From Planctomycetota bacterium (GTDB taxonomy: Bacteria > Planctomycetota > UBA8108 > UBA1146): DNA of 35,496 nt. The DNA lies in contig DQQH01000222.1 in assembly GCA_015664425.1 (NCBI GenBank), positions 1 to 35,496 on the forward strand. Reading direction: 5' to 3'. Shown in pieces: positions 9,364 through 19,218 of this stretch. The translations under genes were made by a program, and so were the position numbers. The notes under the pieces are model-generated. The model saw nothing but the letters and a program-made list of their open reading frames with translations, ran no database searches and was not told where the DNA came from. The stretch's first letter is position 1; each line of letters begins with the position of its first letter.

Positions 9364-11964
9364 TCATTCCGGCACCCTCGGCGGCGGCGTGAGCAAGCTG
9401 ACAACGCAGCCTGTGGCGAGGGCAGTGACGATGCCGATCACCGGGTAAAGATAGAAGTTCACCTGCGGCAGACCTCCGACCTGGATCACACCCTCGAGAG
9501 CCGCCAGCACGACGATGCTCGCGATGGCACCAGCGAGCACACCGGTCTGGGTCGCTCTACGGGTGAAGATCCCCAGGATGAAGATCGCCACCAGCCCGCT
9601 GGTGGTCAGACCGAGAACCTTCTGGAAGAACTGGAAGAGCCCCGGGATGTCACCCATCCGCGCGAAGATCGCCGCCACCAGACAACCGAGAGTCCCCATC
9701 ACCACCACCGTCACGCGAGCAACGCGGAGCAGATGCCGATCGCTGGTGAGTGGGCGGAACTTGCGCCAAAAATCATGAGTGAACGCGGTCGCCACCGAGT
9801 GCATGCTCGAGTCGAGACTCGACATCGAAGCGGCGAAGATCCCGGCGATCACCAGGCCCGCCAGCGGTGCGGGCATCTGAGACGCGACAAAGAGGGGAAA
9901 GACGGAGTCGTTCTTCATCCCCACCTGTAGCATCTCGGGGTGCTGGCGAAAGAAGATCCAGAGCCCCGTTCCAAGCAGGAAGAAGACCAGACCGACCGGG
10001 ATCGCCAGCAGGCCATTGAGCCAGATCCCGCGTGCCGCCGCCTTTTCATCGGTGGTGCTCAGGTAGCGCTGGATCACCGCCTGGTCGGTGGTGTAGGGGT
10101 GAAACTGCAGGGCGAAGACGCCGATCAGTATTACCCAGGTGGTCATGTCGGCGAGACCACCCTGCCAGCGGAAGAGACGCATCTTGCCTTCATCGACGGC
10201 GGTCGAAAGCATCGCTCCTGCCCCATCATCGACCAGGCAGAGGATGATGCCGAAGATGACCGCAGCGGTCAGCACCGCCGTCTGCAGCACATCGGTCCAG
10301 ACCACCGCCTCCATCCCACCGAAGACGGTGTAGACGGTGGCGAGGACTCCCATGCCAGCGATGCACAGGTAGATGTCGATGCCGGTGATCGCCGACAGCG
10401 CCAGCGCCGGCAGGTAGGTGACGATCGCCATCCTCAGCAGCTGGAAGATAATGAAGGTCGAACTGCCGTAGAGTCGCGTGGTCACACCGAATCGTTGTTC
10501 GAGGAACTGGTAGGCGGTGGTGATGTCGAGCCGACGAAAAAAGGGCAGGTAGAAAAAGATCACGATCGGCGCCATAAGCGTGATCATCAGTTTTCCAGGC
10601 AAGAGCACCCAGTCCTGGGCGAAAGCAAGGGCCGGGAGCGCGATGAAGGTGATCGCCGAGAGCTGGGTAGCGAAGATGCTGATCCCTGCCGCCCACCAGG
10701 GGATCCTGCGGCGGGCGAGGAAGAAACTCTCGGTGTCGGTGTTGTTGCGGGAGAAGCGCACCCCCATCCACACCAGCACCACCAGATAGCAGATCAGCAC
10801 CCCCCAGCCGGTCAAACCCAGCGGCACCGGTGCCGGTGCGACAGCGAGGGACTGAACTCTATCGGTGCGCACTCCCGGGCGCACCTCCCCCGTCGGAACG
10901 ACAATGTTTCCACGCCACCAGGTAGCGGTGGTGGTCACCACCTCCTGGGGCATTTCGCCGGCGACGACCCAGCTGTCGGTGATGGTGTGGTAGGCGAGGA
11001 GGTCCTTCGGAAAAGGAGGGCGCTCCGCCGGCGCCCGTTCGATGCCGGCACCGTCGGCGCCAGAAAAGATGATGATGTGAGCATCGCCTGTTCCGATGGC
11101 GGCGGCGGCGGCGCAGGGGCGCGGCGGCGCTGCGATTGTTTCCCAGCGCTCCTCTTCGGGGATGTAACGGAAACCATCGGCGGGGTATTCCCGCTCGATG
11201 GCACCATCGACCCCCGCCGTCGGAATCTCGCCCGAGATCAGGAAGAAGAGGCGTCGCTTCATGCCGCGACGATCGACGTTGCCATCGCCCTGCACCACGC
11301 CGACCGTCTTGATGCGGCCTCCTCCGGGCCATGGCGGCAGATCGCGCCAGCCGGCGGCGATTCCCTCCTCGCTCAGATCGAGAGCCCAGAATCGATGCTG
11401 AAGATCGAGGGGATCGGGGGACCTCTGCCCCGCCGCAACGTAGATGGTGTCGCCGATCATTCCGGCCGAGAGAAACCCACTCGGTTCCGGTAGCGGCGGC
11501 AGGTGATGGTCGATGGCCAGCGACCTCTCACCCGTCTCATCGGCAATCCACCTGAGATGTAGCACCGTGTCGTGGCAGCGCTCTCGATCGAGACCTCCGA
11601 TGAGGATGATCCCATCGGCAGTCGAGATGGTGGCGCCGTAGGCACTCGCAAGGGGCAACTCCCCGGCCGTGATCCAGCGGGGTTCGTCTACGCTCCCATC
11701 GAGGAGGTAGACCTCGCGGTGCCAGATCTTCTCGCCAGCGAGGGGATTCGCTTCGCGATCGCTGTCGCTGACCTGCCAAGGCACTCCGTGCGGGAAGTTC
11801 GCGCCGCCAGCGACCATCAACATGTCGCCACTGCTGCCGACGAAGGGCCCGCCGAGGCCGATCGGAACTGGGATGGTCGGAAGGTCCTTCCACGAACCGA
11901 TGGGACCATCCGCCCACAGGAGTGGCGAGAGAAAGAGCAGGAACAGAAGTGAGCAGCCTCTCAT
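9364..11964 (-). CDS. Fusion of Kelch-type (cyclically permuted mutarotase/NanM-like) domain with sodium:solute symporter (SSS family)
   Basis: Start MRGCSLLFLLFLSPLLWADG (signal peptide). N-terminal half has Kelch-type segments (WKDLPTIPVPIGLGGPFVGSSGDMLMVAGG). C-terminal half is hydrophobic SSS-like ('TDTESFFLARRRIPWWAAGISIFATQLSAITFIALPALAF'). Confidence 0.85.
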   Translation of the reverse strand: MRGCSLLFLLFLSPLLWADGPIGSWKDLPTIPVPIGLGGPFVGSSGDMLMVAGGANFPHGVPWQVSDSDREANPLAGEKIWHREVYLLDGSVDEPRWITAGELPLASAYGATISTADGIILIGGLDRERCHDTVLHLRWIADETGERSLAIDHHLPPLPEPSGFLSAGMIGDTIYVAAGQRSPDPLDLQHRFWALDLSEEGIAAGWRDLPPWPGGGRIKTVGVVQGDGNVDRRGMKRRLFFLISGEIPTAGVDGAIEREYPADGFRYIPEEERWETIAAPPRPCAAAAAIGTGDAHIIIFSGADGAGIERAPAERPPFPKDLLAYHTITDSWVVAGEMPQEVVTTTATWWRGNIVVPTGEVRPGVRTDRVQSLAVAPAPVPLGLTGWGVLICYLVVLVWMGVRFSRNNTDTESFFLARRRIPWWAAGISIFATQLSAITFIALPALAFAQDWVLLPGKLMITLMAPIVIFFYLPFFRRLDITTAYQFLEQRFGVTTRLYGSSTFIIFQLLRMAIVTYLPALALSAITGIDIYLCIAGMGVLATVYTVFGGMEAVVWTDVLQTAVLTAAVIFGIILCLVDDGAGAMLSTAVDEGKMRLFRWQGGLADMTTWVILIGVFALQFHPYTTDQAVIQRYLSTTDEKAAARGIWLNGLLAIPVGLVFFLLGTGLWIFFRQHPEMLQVGMKNDSVFPLFVASQMPAPLAGLVIAGIFAASMSSLDSSMHSVATAFTHDFWRKFRPLTSDRHLLRVARVTVVVMGTLGCLVAAIFARMGDIPGLFQFFQKVLGLTTSGLVAIFILGIFTRRATQTGVLAGAIASIVVLAALEGVIQVGGLPQVNFYLYPVIGIVTALATGCVVSLLTPPPRVPE

Positions 11965-12050
11965 GGCCGACAGGATACTGGATTTCCCTCGGGTCGGGCT
12001 TCCCCCCATCGCCTCGGTGGCTCAGACTGAGTGACTTCGAAGGAGGAGGG

Positions 12051-13013
12051 ATGACCCTGTCGACAGAAGCCGGTGCCATCGCCACCGCAGAAGGGACGAT
12101 CCGCGGCGCCACCCGGGAAACTCCCGTCGATCCAGATCTCCAAGATAGCGCTGCCACCGGCGCAGAGGTCTTCTACAAGCGCGAAAACCTCCAGGTCACC
12201 GGTTCATTCAAGGCTCGTGGCGCTCTTCACAAGCTCCTTTCCATCGACAGCCAATCGCGTTCTGCCGGGGTTGTTGCCGCCTCCTCCGGAAACCACGGGG
12301 CGGCGGTCGCCTGGGCGGCAGCACGGCTGGGATGCCCGGCCACCGTCTACGTGCCAAACCATGCCTCTCCAGCGAAGATCGAGGCCATCAGAAGTTACGG
12401 TGCCAGGGTTCATCTTCACGGCGCTGACTGCCTCGAGTCCGAAAGTCGCGCCAGGGAACATGGAGCCCGCAAGGGCTTGCCCTATATCTCTCCCTACAAC
12501 GACATCGAAGTGATGCGTGGCCAGGGTAGCGTCGGTGTCGAACTCGAGCGCCAGCTCGACAACCTCGATGCCGTCTTCATCGCCCTCGGCGGTGGCGGTC
12601 TGATCGGCGGAGTCGGCACTTACCTGAAAGAAACCTGTCCGGAAACCGAGATCATCGCCTGCTCGCCTGAACGATCGCCGGCGATGCACCGGTGCCTCGA
12701 GGCGGGCAAGATCATCGAGGTCCCCTGTCACGACACACTCTCCGATGGAACCGCCGGAGGTGTCGAGGCGGGCTCTGTCACCTTCGAGGTGTGCCAGCGG
12801 GTGGTCGACCGTTCCCTTCTCGTCAGCGAGAAGGAGATCCGCGACTGCACCGCTGACCACATCGCCCGCCATCACCAGTTGATCGAGGGTGCAGCAGGCG
12901 TTGCCATCGCCGGCTGGCGGCAGATCGCCTCGGAATTCGCCGGGAAACGGGTCGCAATCGTCATTTGCGGCGCCAATATCGGAATCGACACGCTTCGAAA
13001 GGTGATCGGATGA
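12051..13013 (+). CDS. PLP-dependent threonine/serine dehydratase family protein (EutB/BhcB-like by context)
   Basis: RBS AGGAGG before ATG 12051. PLP Lys motif 'TGSFKARGALHKL', 'SSGNHGAAVAWAA', 'GGGGLIGGVGTYLK', 'SDGTAGGVEAGSVTFEVC'. Confidence 0.85.
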   Translation: MTLSTEAGAIATAEGTIRGATRETPVDPDLQDSAATGAEVFYKRENLQVTGSFKARGALHKLLSIDSQSRSAGVVAASSGNHGAAVAWAAARLGCPATVYVPNHASPAKIEAIRSYGARVHLHGADCLESESRAREHGARKGLPYISPYNDIEVMRGQGSVGVELERQLDNLDAVFIALGGGGLIGGVGTYLKETCPETEIIACSPERSPAMHRCLEAGKIIEVPCHDTLSDGTAGGVEAGSVTFEVCQRVVDRSLLVSEKEIRDCTADHIARHHQLIEGAAGVAIAGWRQIASEFAGKRVAIVICGANIGIDTLRKVIG

Positions 13014-13975
13014 ATCCGATGATCCTCACGTGGAACCAGATCGTCAATCTCCTTGGCGACATCGATGTCGTCGGCGCAATCGCTGCCGGCTTCGATGCCG
13101 ATGCTCGCGGTGACGTGGTCATTCCGCCCGTAGGTGAGATGACTTTCAAAGACCCCCCCGGTGATGTGCACATCAAGTACGGCTACATCGAGGGTGGTTC
13201 CCATTACGTGGTCAAGATCGCCTCCGGTTTCTACGACAACCCCGAGCTCGGGATCTCATCGAGCCAGGGGCTGATGCTGCTCTTCGAGCAGAAGACTGGA
13301 GAGCTCGCGGTGGTGCTTCTCGATGAAGGCAATCTCACCGACATTCGAACCGCAGCGGCCGGGGCTGTTGCTGCCAAGTTCCTCGCTCCTAGCGCCATCG
13401 GGAAGATCGGTATCGTCGGCACCGGCATCCAGGCACGCAAGCAGGCGCAATACTTGCGTTGTGTCACCGACTCCAGGACGGTGGTTGTCTGGGGACGGAA
13501 CACCGACCACCGCAACGCCTGCACTGCCGACATCGCAGAGCTTGGCTTCGACACCTCGACGGTAGAATCGGTCGAAGAGCTCTGCGCTCATTGCAATCTG
13601 ATCGTCACCACGACTCCGGCGAAAGAGCCGTTGATCCGTTCGGAGTGGATCGCCCCGGGTACTCATATCACTGCCATCGGCTCCGACACACCGGGAAAGC
13701 AGGAACTCGACGCAGAAGTCTTGCTGGGCGCCGATCTTGTCGTCGCCGACCGCCTCAGCCAGTGTCGCCAACGGGGGGAGATCGCCAGCGCTCTCGCTTC
13801 CGGGAATTTTGACGAATCCCGTGTTATCGAGCTCGGGGACATCGTGGGCGGTCGCACCGCTGGACGCAGCAATGACGACCAGATCACCGTCGCTGATCTC
13901 ACCGGGGTCGCCATCCAGGATCTCCAGATCGCTCTTGCCGTCTACAAGGTTGCACGCGCCATCGACCACATTTGA
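13010..13975 (+). CDS. Ornithine cyclodeaminase / mu-crystallin family protein (EutC/BhcD-like by context)
   Basis: ATGA overlap with the previous gene. 'GFYDNPELGISSSQGLMLLFEQKTGELAVVLLDEGNLTDIRTAAAGAVAAKFLAP' and the Rossmann motif 'IGIVGTGIQARKQAQYL'. Confidence 0.9.
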   Translation: MNPMILTWNQIVNLLGDIDVVGAIAAGFDADARGDVVIPPVGEMTFKDPPGDVHIKYGYIEGGSHYVVKIASGFYDNPELGISSSQGLMLLFEQKTGELAVVLLDEGNLTDIRTAAAGAVAAKFLAPSAIGKIGIVGTGIQARKQAQYLRCVTDSRTVVVWGRNTDHRNACTADIAELGFDTSTVESVEELCAHCNLIVTTTPAKEPLIRSEWIAPGTHITAIGSDTPGKQELDAEVLLGADLVVADRLSQCRQRGEIASALASGNFDESRVIELGDIVGGRTAGRSNDDQITVADLTGVAIQDLQIALAVYKVARAIDHI

Positions 13976-14108
13976 CCCCGGACTTCTTCACAATTGGGGC
14001 TCTTCCTCCGGCGTCTCCTGTGGCAAAATGCCCCGCGACCCGGGCAAAGGATGTTCTCAATTGGGGATCATCCCCGCTCCTTCAGGGGCGGGTGGAGTGG
14101 AGTGATCC

Positions 14109-15353
14109 GTGGCCGATTTCCAGTCGAAAGTTTCCGACTTCCGCGGCGTGGAAACGGCCACCGATTGTGGCCCCTGCTTCCTCAAGCCGATGCCTCCGAT
14201 GGGAATCTACGAGACCCTCTACGCCTTTGGGGCCGCCTTCGGCCAGCCGATGGGAGGAGAGGGAACCCATCCCTGGAGTCAGGGTTATCCGAGAACGGTT
14301 CAATTGCCGGGTGGACCGGAGTTGCCCGCCCATGTCAAAGTCACCTCCGAAAACCTGCTCTATCCGAAGGCATGGGGAATGCCGGCTCTCAGGGAGAGGA
14401 TCGCTAGCTACTATTGTGAACACTACGGCGCTTCGATAGACGCCGAGAACGTCATGGTCTTTGCCGGTGGTCGGCCGGCGACGCTTGCAGTGCTGCTCTT
14501 TCTCGAGAAAGGAGTCGGGGTCAGGGTCGCATCGACGGAGTACACACCCTACTACGACATGCTCGAACGGCTCGGTGTGCCCTACGATCTGGTGGAGAGT
14601 GATGCAGAAAACCGCTTCTGCCCGCCGATCGAAAACTACACATCCCCCCCCACGCACTCACGATCGATGATGCTTGTGAGCAACCCGTGCAATCCCACTG
14701 GCGTCACCCGCTCCAGCACCGATATCGAATCGCTCGTCGCCGCTGCCAGTTCACCCGACTGCGGGCTCCTCATCGACGAGGCGTACGAGATGTTTCACGA
14801 CCCGCCCGTCAGTGCCCTCGCCAAAATCCCTGACATCGACCAGACCAACATCTTTGTCGTCGGGGCCGCCACCAAAGGTCTGCAGTCCCCAGGGATCCGC
14901 ATCGGCTGGGCGATCGCCTCCAGGCGTCACATCGAAATCCTCGGCAACTTTTCATCGTTTGGCATGGGCGGGGTCTCTCACCCATCCCAGTGCTATGCCC
15001 TCGAACTCCTCGAAAAAAATCGCATCGAACAGGTGCGCAGCGCGGTTCCCGCCTTCTACGGCGGTCAGCGCCAGCGTTACGGCGAGGCGTTCGAAAAGAT
15101 GGGGCTGCGACTCTTCACCGGCGATGGCGGATTCTATCACTGGTGTGAGATCCCCGGCGGGATGACCGCCACGGAACTCAACCAGCGCCTCTTCCCGGAA
15201 GGTGCCGCGATCCTGTGTGGCAATGACTGCGACATGCGTCGCTTCGGCAGCCTCTCGCCACTGCGCAACTTCTTCCGCTTCTCCTTCGGCCCGCTGGCAC
15301 CGGAGTCCTTCGCCGAAGACATCGAGATCCTTCAACGGGCGCTCGATGCTTGA
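14109..15353 (+). CDS. Class I/II PLP-dependent aminotransferase
   Basis: 414 aa, GTG start; 'MMLVSNPCNPTGVTRSS', 'LLIDEAYEMFHDPP', 'VVGAATKGLQSPGIRIGWAIAS' (PLP-Lys and Arg region). Confidence 0.85.
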   Translation: MADFQSKVSDFRGVETATDCGPCFLKPMPPMGIYETLYAFGAAFGQPMGGEGTHPWSQGYPRTVQLPGGPELPAHVKVTSENLLYPKAWGMPALRERIASYYCEHYGASIDAENVMVFAGGRPATLAVLLFLEKGVGVRVASTEYTPYYDMLERLGVPYDLVESDAENRFCPPIENYTSPPTHSRSMMLVSNPCNPTGVTRSSTDIESLVAAASSPDCGLLIDEAYEMFHDPPVSALAKIPDIDQTNIFVVGAATKGLQSPGIRIGWAIASRRHIEILGNFSSFGMGGVSHPSQCYALELLEKNRIEQVRSAVPAFYGGQRQRYGEAFEKMGLRLFTGDGGFYHWCEIPGGMTATELNQRLFPEGAAILCGNDCDMRRFGSLSPLRNFFRFSFGPLAPESFAEDIEILQRALDA

Positions 15354-15362
15354 AATGCCTCT

Positions 15363-15932
15363 TCAGGGGTGAGGGCGGCGGCGAAACAACCGGATTCCGA
15401 CGAATGTTGCAATCGAGCCGAAGACGAGGAAACTCGCCAGCACTAGATTACCGATCAGCGCCTGTCCCTCCGATCCCCCCCGCTCGAGCACCGATTCTTC
15501 AGGGTTCCCCGGCTGGAAGTAGACGGTGATATCGCTGCCAGCGGGATAGGCGTCGACGATCCGCTGGGCTTCGTCGCGGTCGTAATTCTTGCCCATGATC
15601 GAGCGCTGATTACTCTCGTACCGATCACCATCGAGGATGAACTCGTAGCGAATGCGCGGCAGATAGTGAGTCTTTAAACTGCTGCTCTCTCCGCTCGAGG
15701 TGTAGATAATCAGCCGGCTCTCGAGCACAACTCCTCTGGCTGAAGGCCAGTGGAGGCTCTCCTCGGACAGGTTCTTCTCCCCGGTCCACCAGCTGAAGCC
15801 CAGGATGCCACCGATCAGGAACAGGCCGCCAGCGAGAGTGAAGCAACCTCCGAAAAGGCGCAAGAGATCGATGGGCCCTTCGCCTCTTCCCTCACGGCCA
15901 GAACTCCTCCCCATTTCGTTATCTTCCTTCAA
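15363..15932 (-). CDS. DUF3592 domain membrane protein
   Basis: 189 aa; TM near the N-terminus, 'YLPRIRYEFILDGDRYESNQRSIMGKNYDRDEAQRIVDAYPAGSDITVYFQPGNPEESVLERG', second TM. Confidence 0.8.
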   Translation of the reverse strand: MKEDNEMGRSSGREGRGEGPIDLLRLFGGCFTLAGGLFLIGGILGFSWWTGEKNLSEESLHWPSARGVVLESRLIIYTSSGESSSLKTHYLPRIRYEFILDGDRYESNQRSIMGKNYDRDEAQRIVDAYPAGSDITVYFQPGNPEESVLERGGSEGQALIGNLVLASFLVFGSIATFVGIRLFRRRPHP

Positions 15933-15933
15933 A

Positions 15934-17664
15934 TCAGGGGCAATCGATCAGAACGGTGCCACCGAGGGTCTCGATATCGTTTCCTCCGCCGCTGAAGGCG
16001 CCCCGATTCGTCACCACGATATCAGGGTCGCCATTGCCATCGAGATCGCCGAGGGCAGCGCCTGTGGCATCGGAGCCGACCTCGGTCTCGCTGACGTTGA
16101 AGAAGGTGGCGGTGCCATCGTTGATGAGGACATGCACCGTGCCGCTGGTTCCAGAGGAATTGATGTTGTTGAGGACGAAGGCATCGAGATCCCCGTCTCC
16201 GTCCGGATCCCCGAGGCCGACGAACTGCGGGGAGATCCCAACGGTGAGGGTGGAATTAATGGAGAACACGCCGGCGCCATCGTTGAGCACAATGATGGCA
16301 CTGCCGTTGGCCCCGGGGGCGCTGGCGCCGACGATGATGGCATCGATGTCGCCATCGCCATCGATATCACCGACCGAGAGATCCTCCACCAGTGAGAAGA
16401 TGGGAGGCGTCGACGTGATCGCAAAGGCCCCCATCCCATCGCCGTTCTCGAGCACCACGAGAATTCCGATGGAACCAGGATTGACCTGCACCACCACCAG
16501 GGCGTCGCTGTCACCATCGCCATCGATGTCAGCTGAACTTATCGCTCTCGGAATCCCGGGAAGTCCCGCCTGAGCATCAACCGAGAAATTCCCGGATCCG
16601 TCGTTGAGCAGCGAGAAAAACCTCGGAGCGTTGACTGTACCTTGACCCTGGCAAACGAGGGCATCGAGATCGCTGTCGCCATCGACGTCGACGAGGGTGA
16701 TCGCCTCGACAGGGGCATCGCCGAAGGGGATGGGGTCCATGGAGCCCAACAGGGTGTACCCACCGCTGCCGTCGTTGATGTAGACCTCCAGGAGCCCCGT
16801 TCCATCGCTGGCATCATCGCCCTTGAGAAGATCGAGATCACCATCGCCATCGACATCGCCGAGCGCCAGTGAGATCCCCGAGGCGGCAATGGTGCTTCCG
16901 ATGGTGAGTGCGCCGCTGGTGTCATTGATCAGGATGCTGGTCTGGACTCCTGCGCCTCCAGGTTCGAGGCTGAGCACCACGGCGTCGAGGTCCAGATCGC
17001 CATCGACATCGCCGATCGCCACCGCCTCGGAGCCGAGACCGGTGGAGATACCGCCATTGATGGATAGGTTCACCTCCAGTTTGCACAGCTGGAGGATCGG
17101 GGTGTTGACCACGAGGATGCCGTTGATCATGAAACCGAGGGGCATTGCCAGCTGCTGGACATCGCCTGCCGGGGAGATCAACAGAACCTGCAACACGATC
17201 TGGAAGAGCCCCGCCGGCACTTCGAAAGTGAAGAAACCATTGGAATCGGCGGTCGCTATCGGGCCGAAGATGCTGAGAGTAACAACCGCTCCCACCGCCG
17301 CGTTGAGGTCGAAGTCGAGGATGGTGCCACTGACGACACAGGTTCCATCGAAAACGAGTGGATTGGATCCGAACTGGTTCTCGATACTATCGTTGAATCC
17401 ATCATTGTCATCATCGACATCGACGAAGTTGCAATCGCCGTCTCCATCGCTGTCGACCGGCACCGAGTTGAAATCGGACGGGTTGGTGCCGCAGAGGGCT
17501 TCCTCCGAATCGGTCCAACCGTCTCCATCGCTGTCGAGGTTGAAGGTGAAGGGGCTCCCTTCTCCACAGCCGGAAATCACCGTCAGCAGGACAAGCAAGC
17601 TCCAGACTCCACCCCATCGAAAGAAAAGAACTCGCTGTGTTTCCTTCGGCATCGCTCTCCTCAT
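15934..17664 (-). CDS. Secreted FG-GAP/VCBS repeat protein
   Basis: 576 aa, signal peptide, many 'GDVDGDGDLD' repeats. Start codon overlaps the upstream decarboxylase stop (ATGA, 17661-17664). Confidence 0.85.
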   Translation of the reverse strand: MRRAMPKETQRVLFFRWGGVWSLLVLLTVISGCGEGSPFTFNLDSDGDGWTDSEEALCGTNPSDFNSVPVDSDGDGDCNFVDVDDDNDGFNDSIENQFGSNPLVFDGTCVVSGTILDFDLNAAVGAVVTLSIFGPIATADSNGFFTFEVPAGLFQIVLQVLLISPAGDVQQLAMPLGFMINGILVVNTPILQLCKLEVNLSINGGISTGLGSEAVAIGDVDGDLDLDAVVLSLEPGGAGVQTSILINDTSGALTIGSTIAASGISLALGDVDGDGDLDLLKGDDASDGTGLLEVYINDGSGGYTLLGSMDPIPFGDAPVEAITLVDVDGDSDLDALVCQGQGTVNAPRFFSLLNDGSGNFSVDAQAGLPGIPRAISSADIDGDGDSDALVVVQVNPGSIGILVVLENGDGMGAFAITSTPPIFSLVEDLSVGDIDGDGDIDAIIVGASAPGANGSAIIVLNDGAGVFSINSTLTVGISPQFVGLGDPDGDGDLDAFVLNNINSSGTSGTVHVLINDGTATFFNVSETEVGSDATGAALGDLDGNGDPDIVVTNRGAFSGGGNDIETLGGTVLIDCP

Positions 17665-19136
17665 CCCAATTTCCGGGCGGCGCTATCGATGCGCTGCCAG
17701 GCTCGGTCGACATGTTCCTTGCCGGTGGTCGTACCGCCGATGCAGATTCGCATCACGTGGCAGTCCTTGACCGCTGCGTGAGTCACAAACATCGTGCCAT
17801 CGGCGTTGACCGTCTCGATCAACTGCCGTGTCGCCTCATCGCCCAGGCGATGGCGAAGGCAGACGAGATTGACGGTACGCGGTGCGGCCAGCTCGAGATC
17901 CGGGTGCTCCAGCACCCGCTCTTCGAGTTCCCCAGCCCAGGAGATATGCTCGCTTATGTATCTCCGCAGGCCTTTGACTCCGTAGTGACGCATGGTGAAC
18001 CACAACTTGAGCGAGCGAAAGCGGCGGCCAAGGGGGATGTGCCAGTCGCGATAGTCGATCACCTTTCCCGATTCTGTCGCACTGTTACGAAGATACTCGG
18101 GAAGGACGCTGAGTGCCCTGACCAGCGCCGATCGATCTCGAACCCAGAAGGCGTTGCAATCGAAATTGACGAACATCCACTTGTGCGGGTTGAAACAGTA
18201 AGAGTCGACCAGTTCGAGACCATCGTGAATCCAGCGCATCTCCTCCAGGACCGCAGCGGTGCCGGCGTGGGCCGCATCTGCATGGAGCCAGATCCCGCTC
18301 TTGAAACAGACCTCTGCGATCTTCCTCACCGGATCGATGGCGGTGGTGGCGGTGGTTCCGATGGTGGCGACCACCATCACCGGGGTGATGCCGGCATCGC
18401 GATCGGCGTCGATTGCCACTCGCAGGGCGCCGGGATCCATCCGAAGGTCATCATCGGTGTCGATCAGGCGCAGGTTCCGCTGGCCAATCCCGGCGATCCT
18501 GACCGATTTCTCCACCGAAGAATGCGCCTCCTTCGAGGCGTAGACCGCCAGCGGACCGTCGACACCCGAGCGGTCGACTTCGAAGTTGGTCGCTCTTTCT
18601 CTCGCCGCCACCAGCGCACAGAGGGTCGCGCTAGAAGCGGTGTCCTGGATCACCCCGCCTCCCTCTCCCGTCGACAGAAAGGTATCGGGCAGCCCCAGGA
18701 GTTCGACCAGCCAGTCGAGCATGCGGGTCTCGACCTCGGTGCAGGCGGGACTGGTTTGCCACAGCATCCCCTGAACCCCGAGCCCAGATGAGACGAGGTC
18801 AGCGAGAATCGATGGCCCCGAGGTGTTGGCGTTGAAGTAGGCGAACCAGGAGGGGTGTTGCCAGTGCGTGATACCCGGCATGACGATCTTGTCGAGATCG
18901 GCGAGGATCGCTTCGAAGGGTTCTCCGCTGGCGGGGGGATGTTCCGGCAGGGCAGCAAAGATCTCTCCCGGCTCGATCTGTGAGCAGACCGGCAGCGATT
19001 CGACCGTTTCGAAGTAGCGAGCGAGCCAGTCGATCACCTGGTAACCGCGGCGACGGAATTCCTCGGCGTTCCAGTGCTCCCCGGCAGGTTGATCCTCGAG
19101 GGGCGGTTTCTCATCGAAATGACCTTGCTCAGACAC
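17661..19136 (-). CDS. Pyridoxal-dependent (aromatic-L-amino-acid type) decarboxylase
   Basis: GTG 19136: MSEQGHFDEKPPLEDQ...; 'HWQHPSWFAYFNANTSGPSILADLVSSGLGVQGMLWQTSPACTEVE' and PLP-Lys 'SYCFNPHKWMFVNFDCNAFWV'. Confidence 0.9.
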   Translation of the reverse strand: MSEQGHFDEKPPLEDQPAGEHWNAEEFRRRGYQVIDWLARYFETVESLPVCSQIEPGEIFAALPEHPPASGEPFEAILADLDKIVMPGITHWQHPSWFAYFNANTSGPSILADLVSSGLGVQGMLWQTSPACTEVETRMLDWLVELLGLPDTFLSTGEGGGVIQDTASSATLCALVAARERATNFEVDRSGVDGPLAVYASKEAHSSVEKSVRIAGIGQRNLRLIDTDDDLRMDPGALRVAIDADRDAGITPVMVVATIGTTATTAIDPVRKIAEVCFKSGIWLHADAAHAGTAAVLEEMRWIHDGLELVDSYCFNPHKWMFVNFDCNAFWVRDRSALVRALSVLPEYLRNSATESGKVIDYRDWHIPLGRRFRSLKLWFTMRHYGVKGLRRYISEHISWAGELEERVLEHPDLELAAPRTVNLVCLRHRLGDEATRQLIETVNADGTMFVTHAAVKDCHVMRICIGGTTTGKEHVDRAWQRIDSAARKLG

Positions 19137-19218
19137 GGGTCTTGCTCCCACTTCATCGAAAATGGCCAGCCGGTGTGATGGTAACCGATAGTGGCTGGAG
19201 CGGGGAACTCCACCCTCT

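Noticed and set aside
9940-11493. 517-aa plus-strand ORF opposite the Kelch-SSS gene
   Set aside because: Composition (D/R/Q/H-rich, no domain) typical of an antisense frame.
16000-17050. Short repeated 'ATCGCCATCGCCATCG / GATGGCGATGG' tracts resembling a repeat array
   Set aside because: These are codon-level echoes of repeated DxDGDGD calcium-binding loops, irregularly spaced with no CRISPR spacer pattern.
17637-18791. 384-aa plus-strand ORF opposite the decarboxylase
   Set aside because: Antisense of a clearly recognisable AADC-type enzyme.
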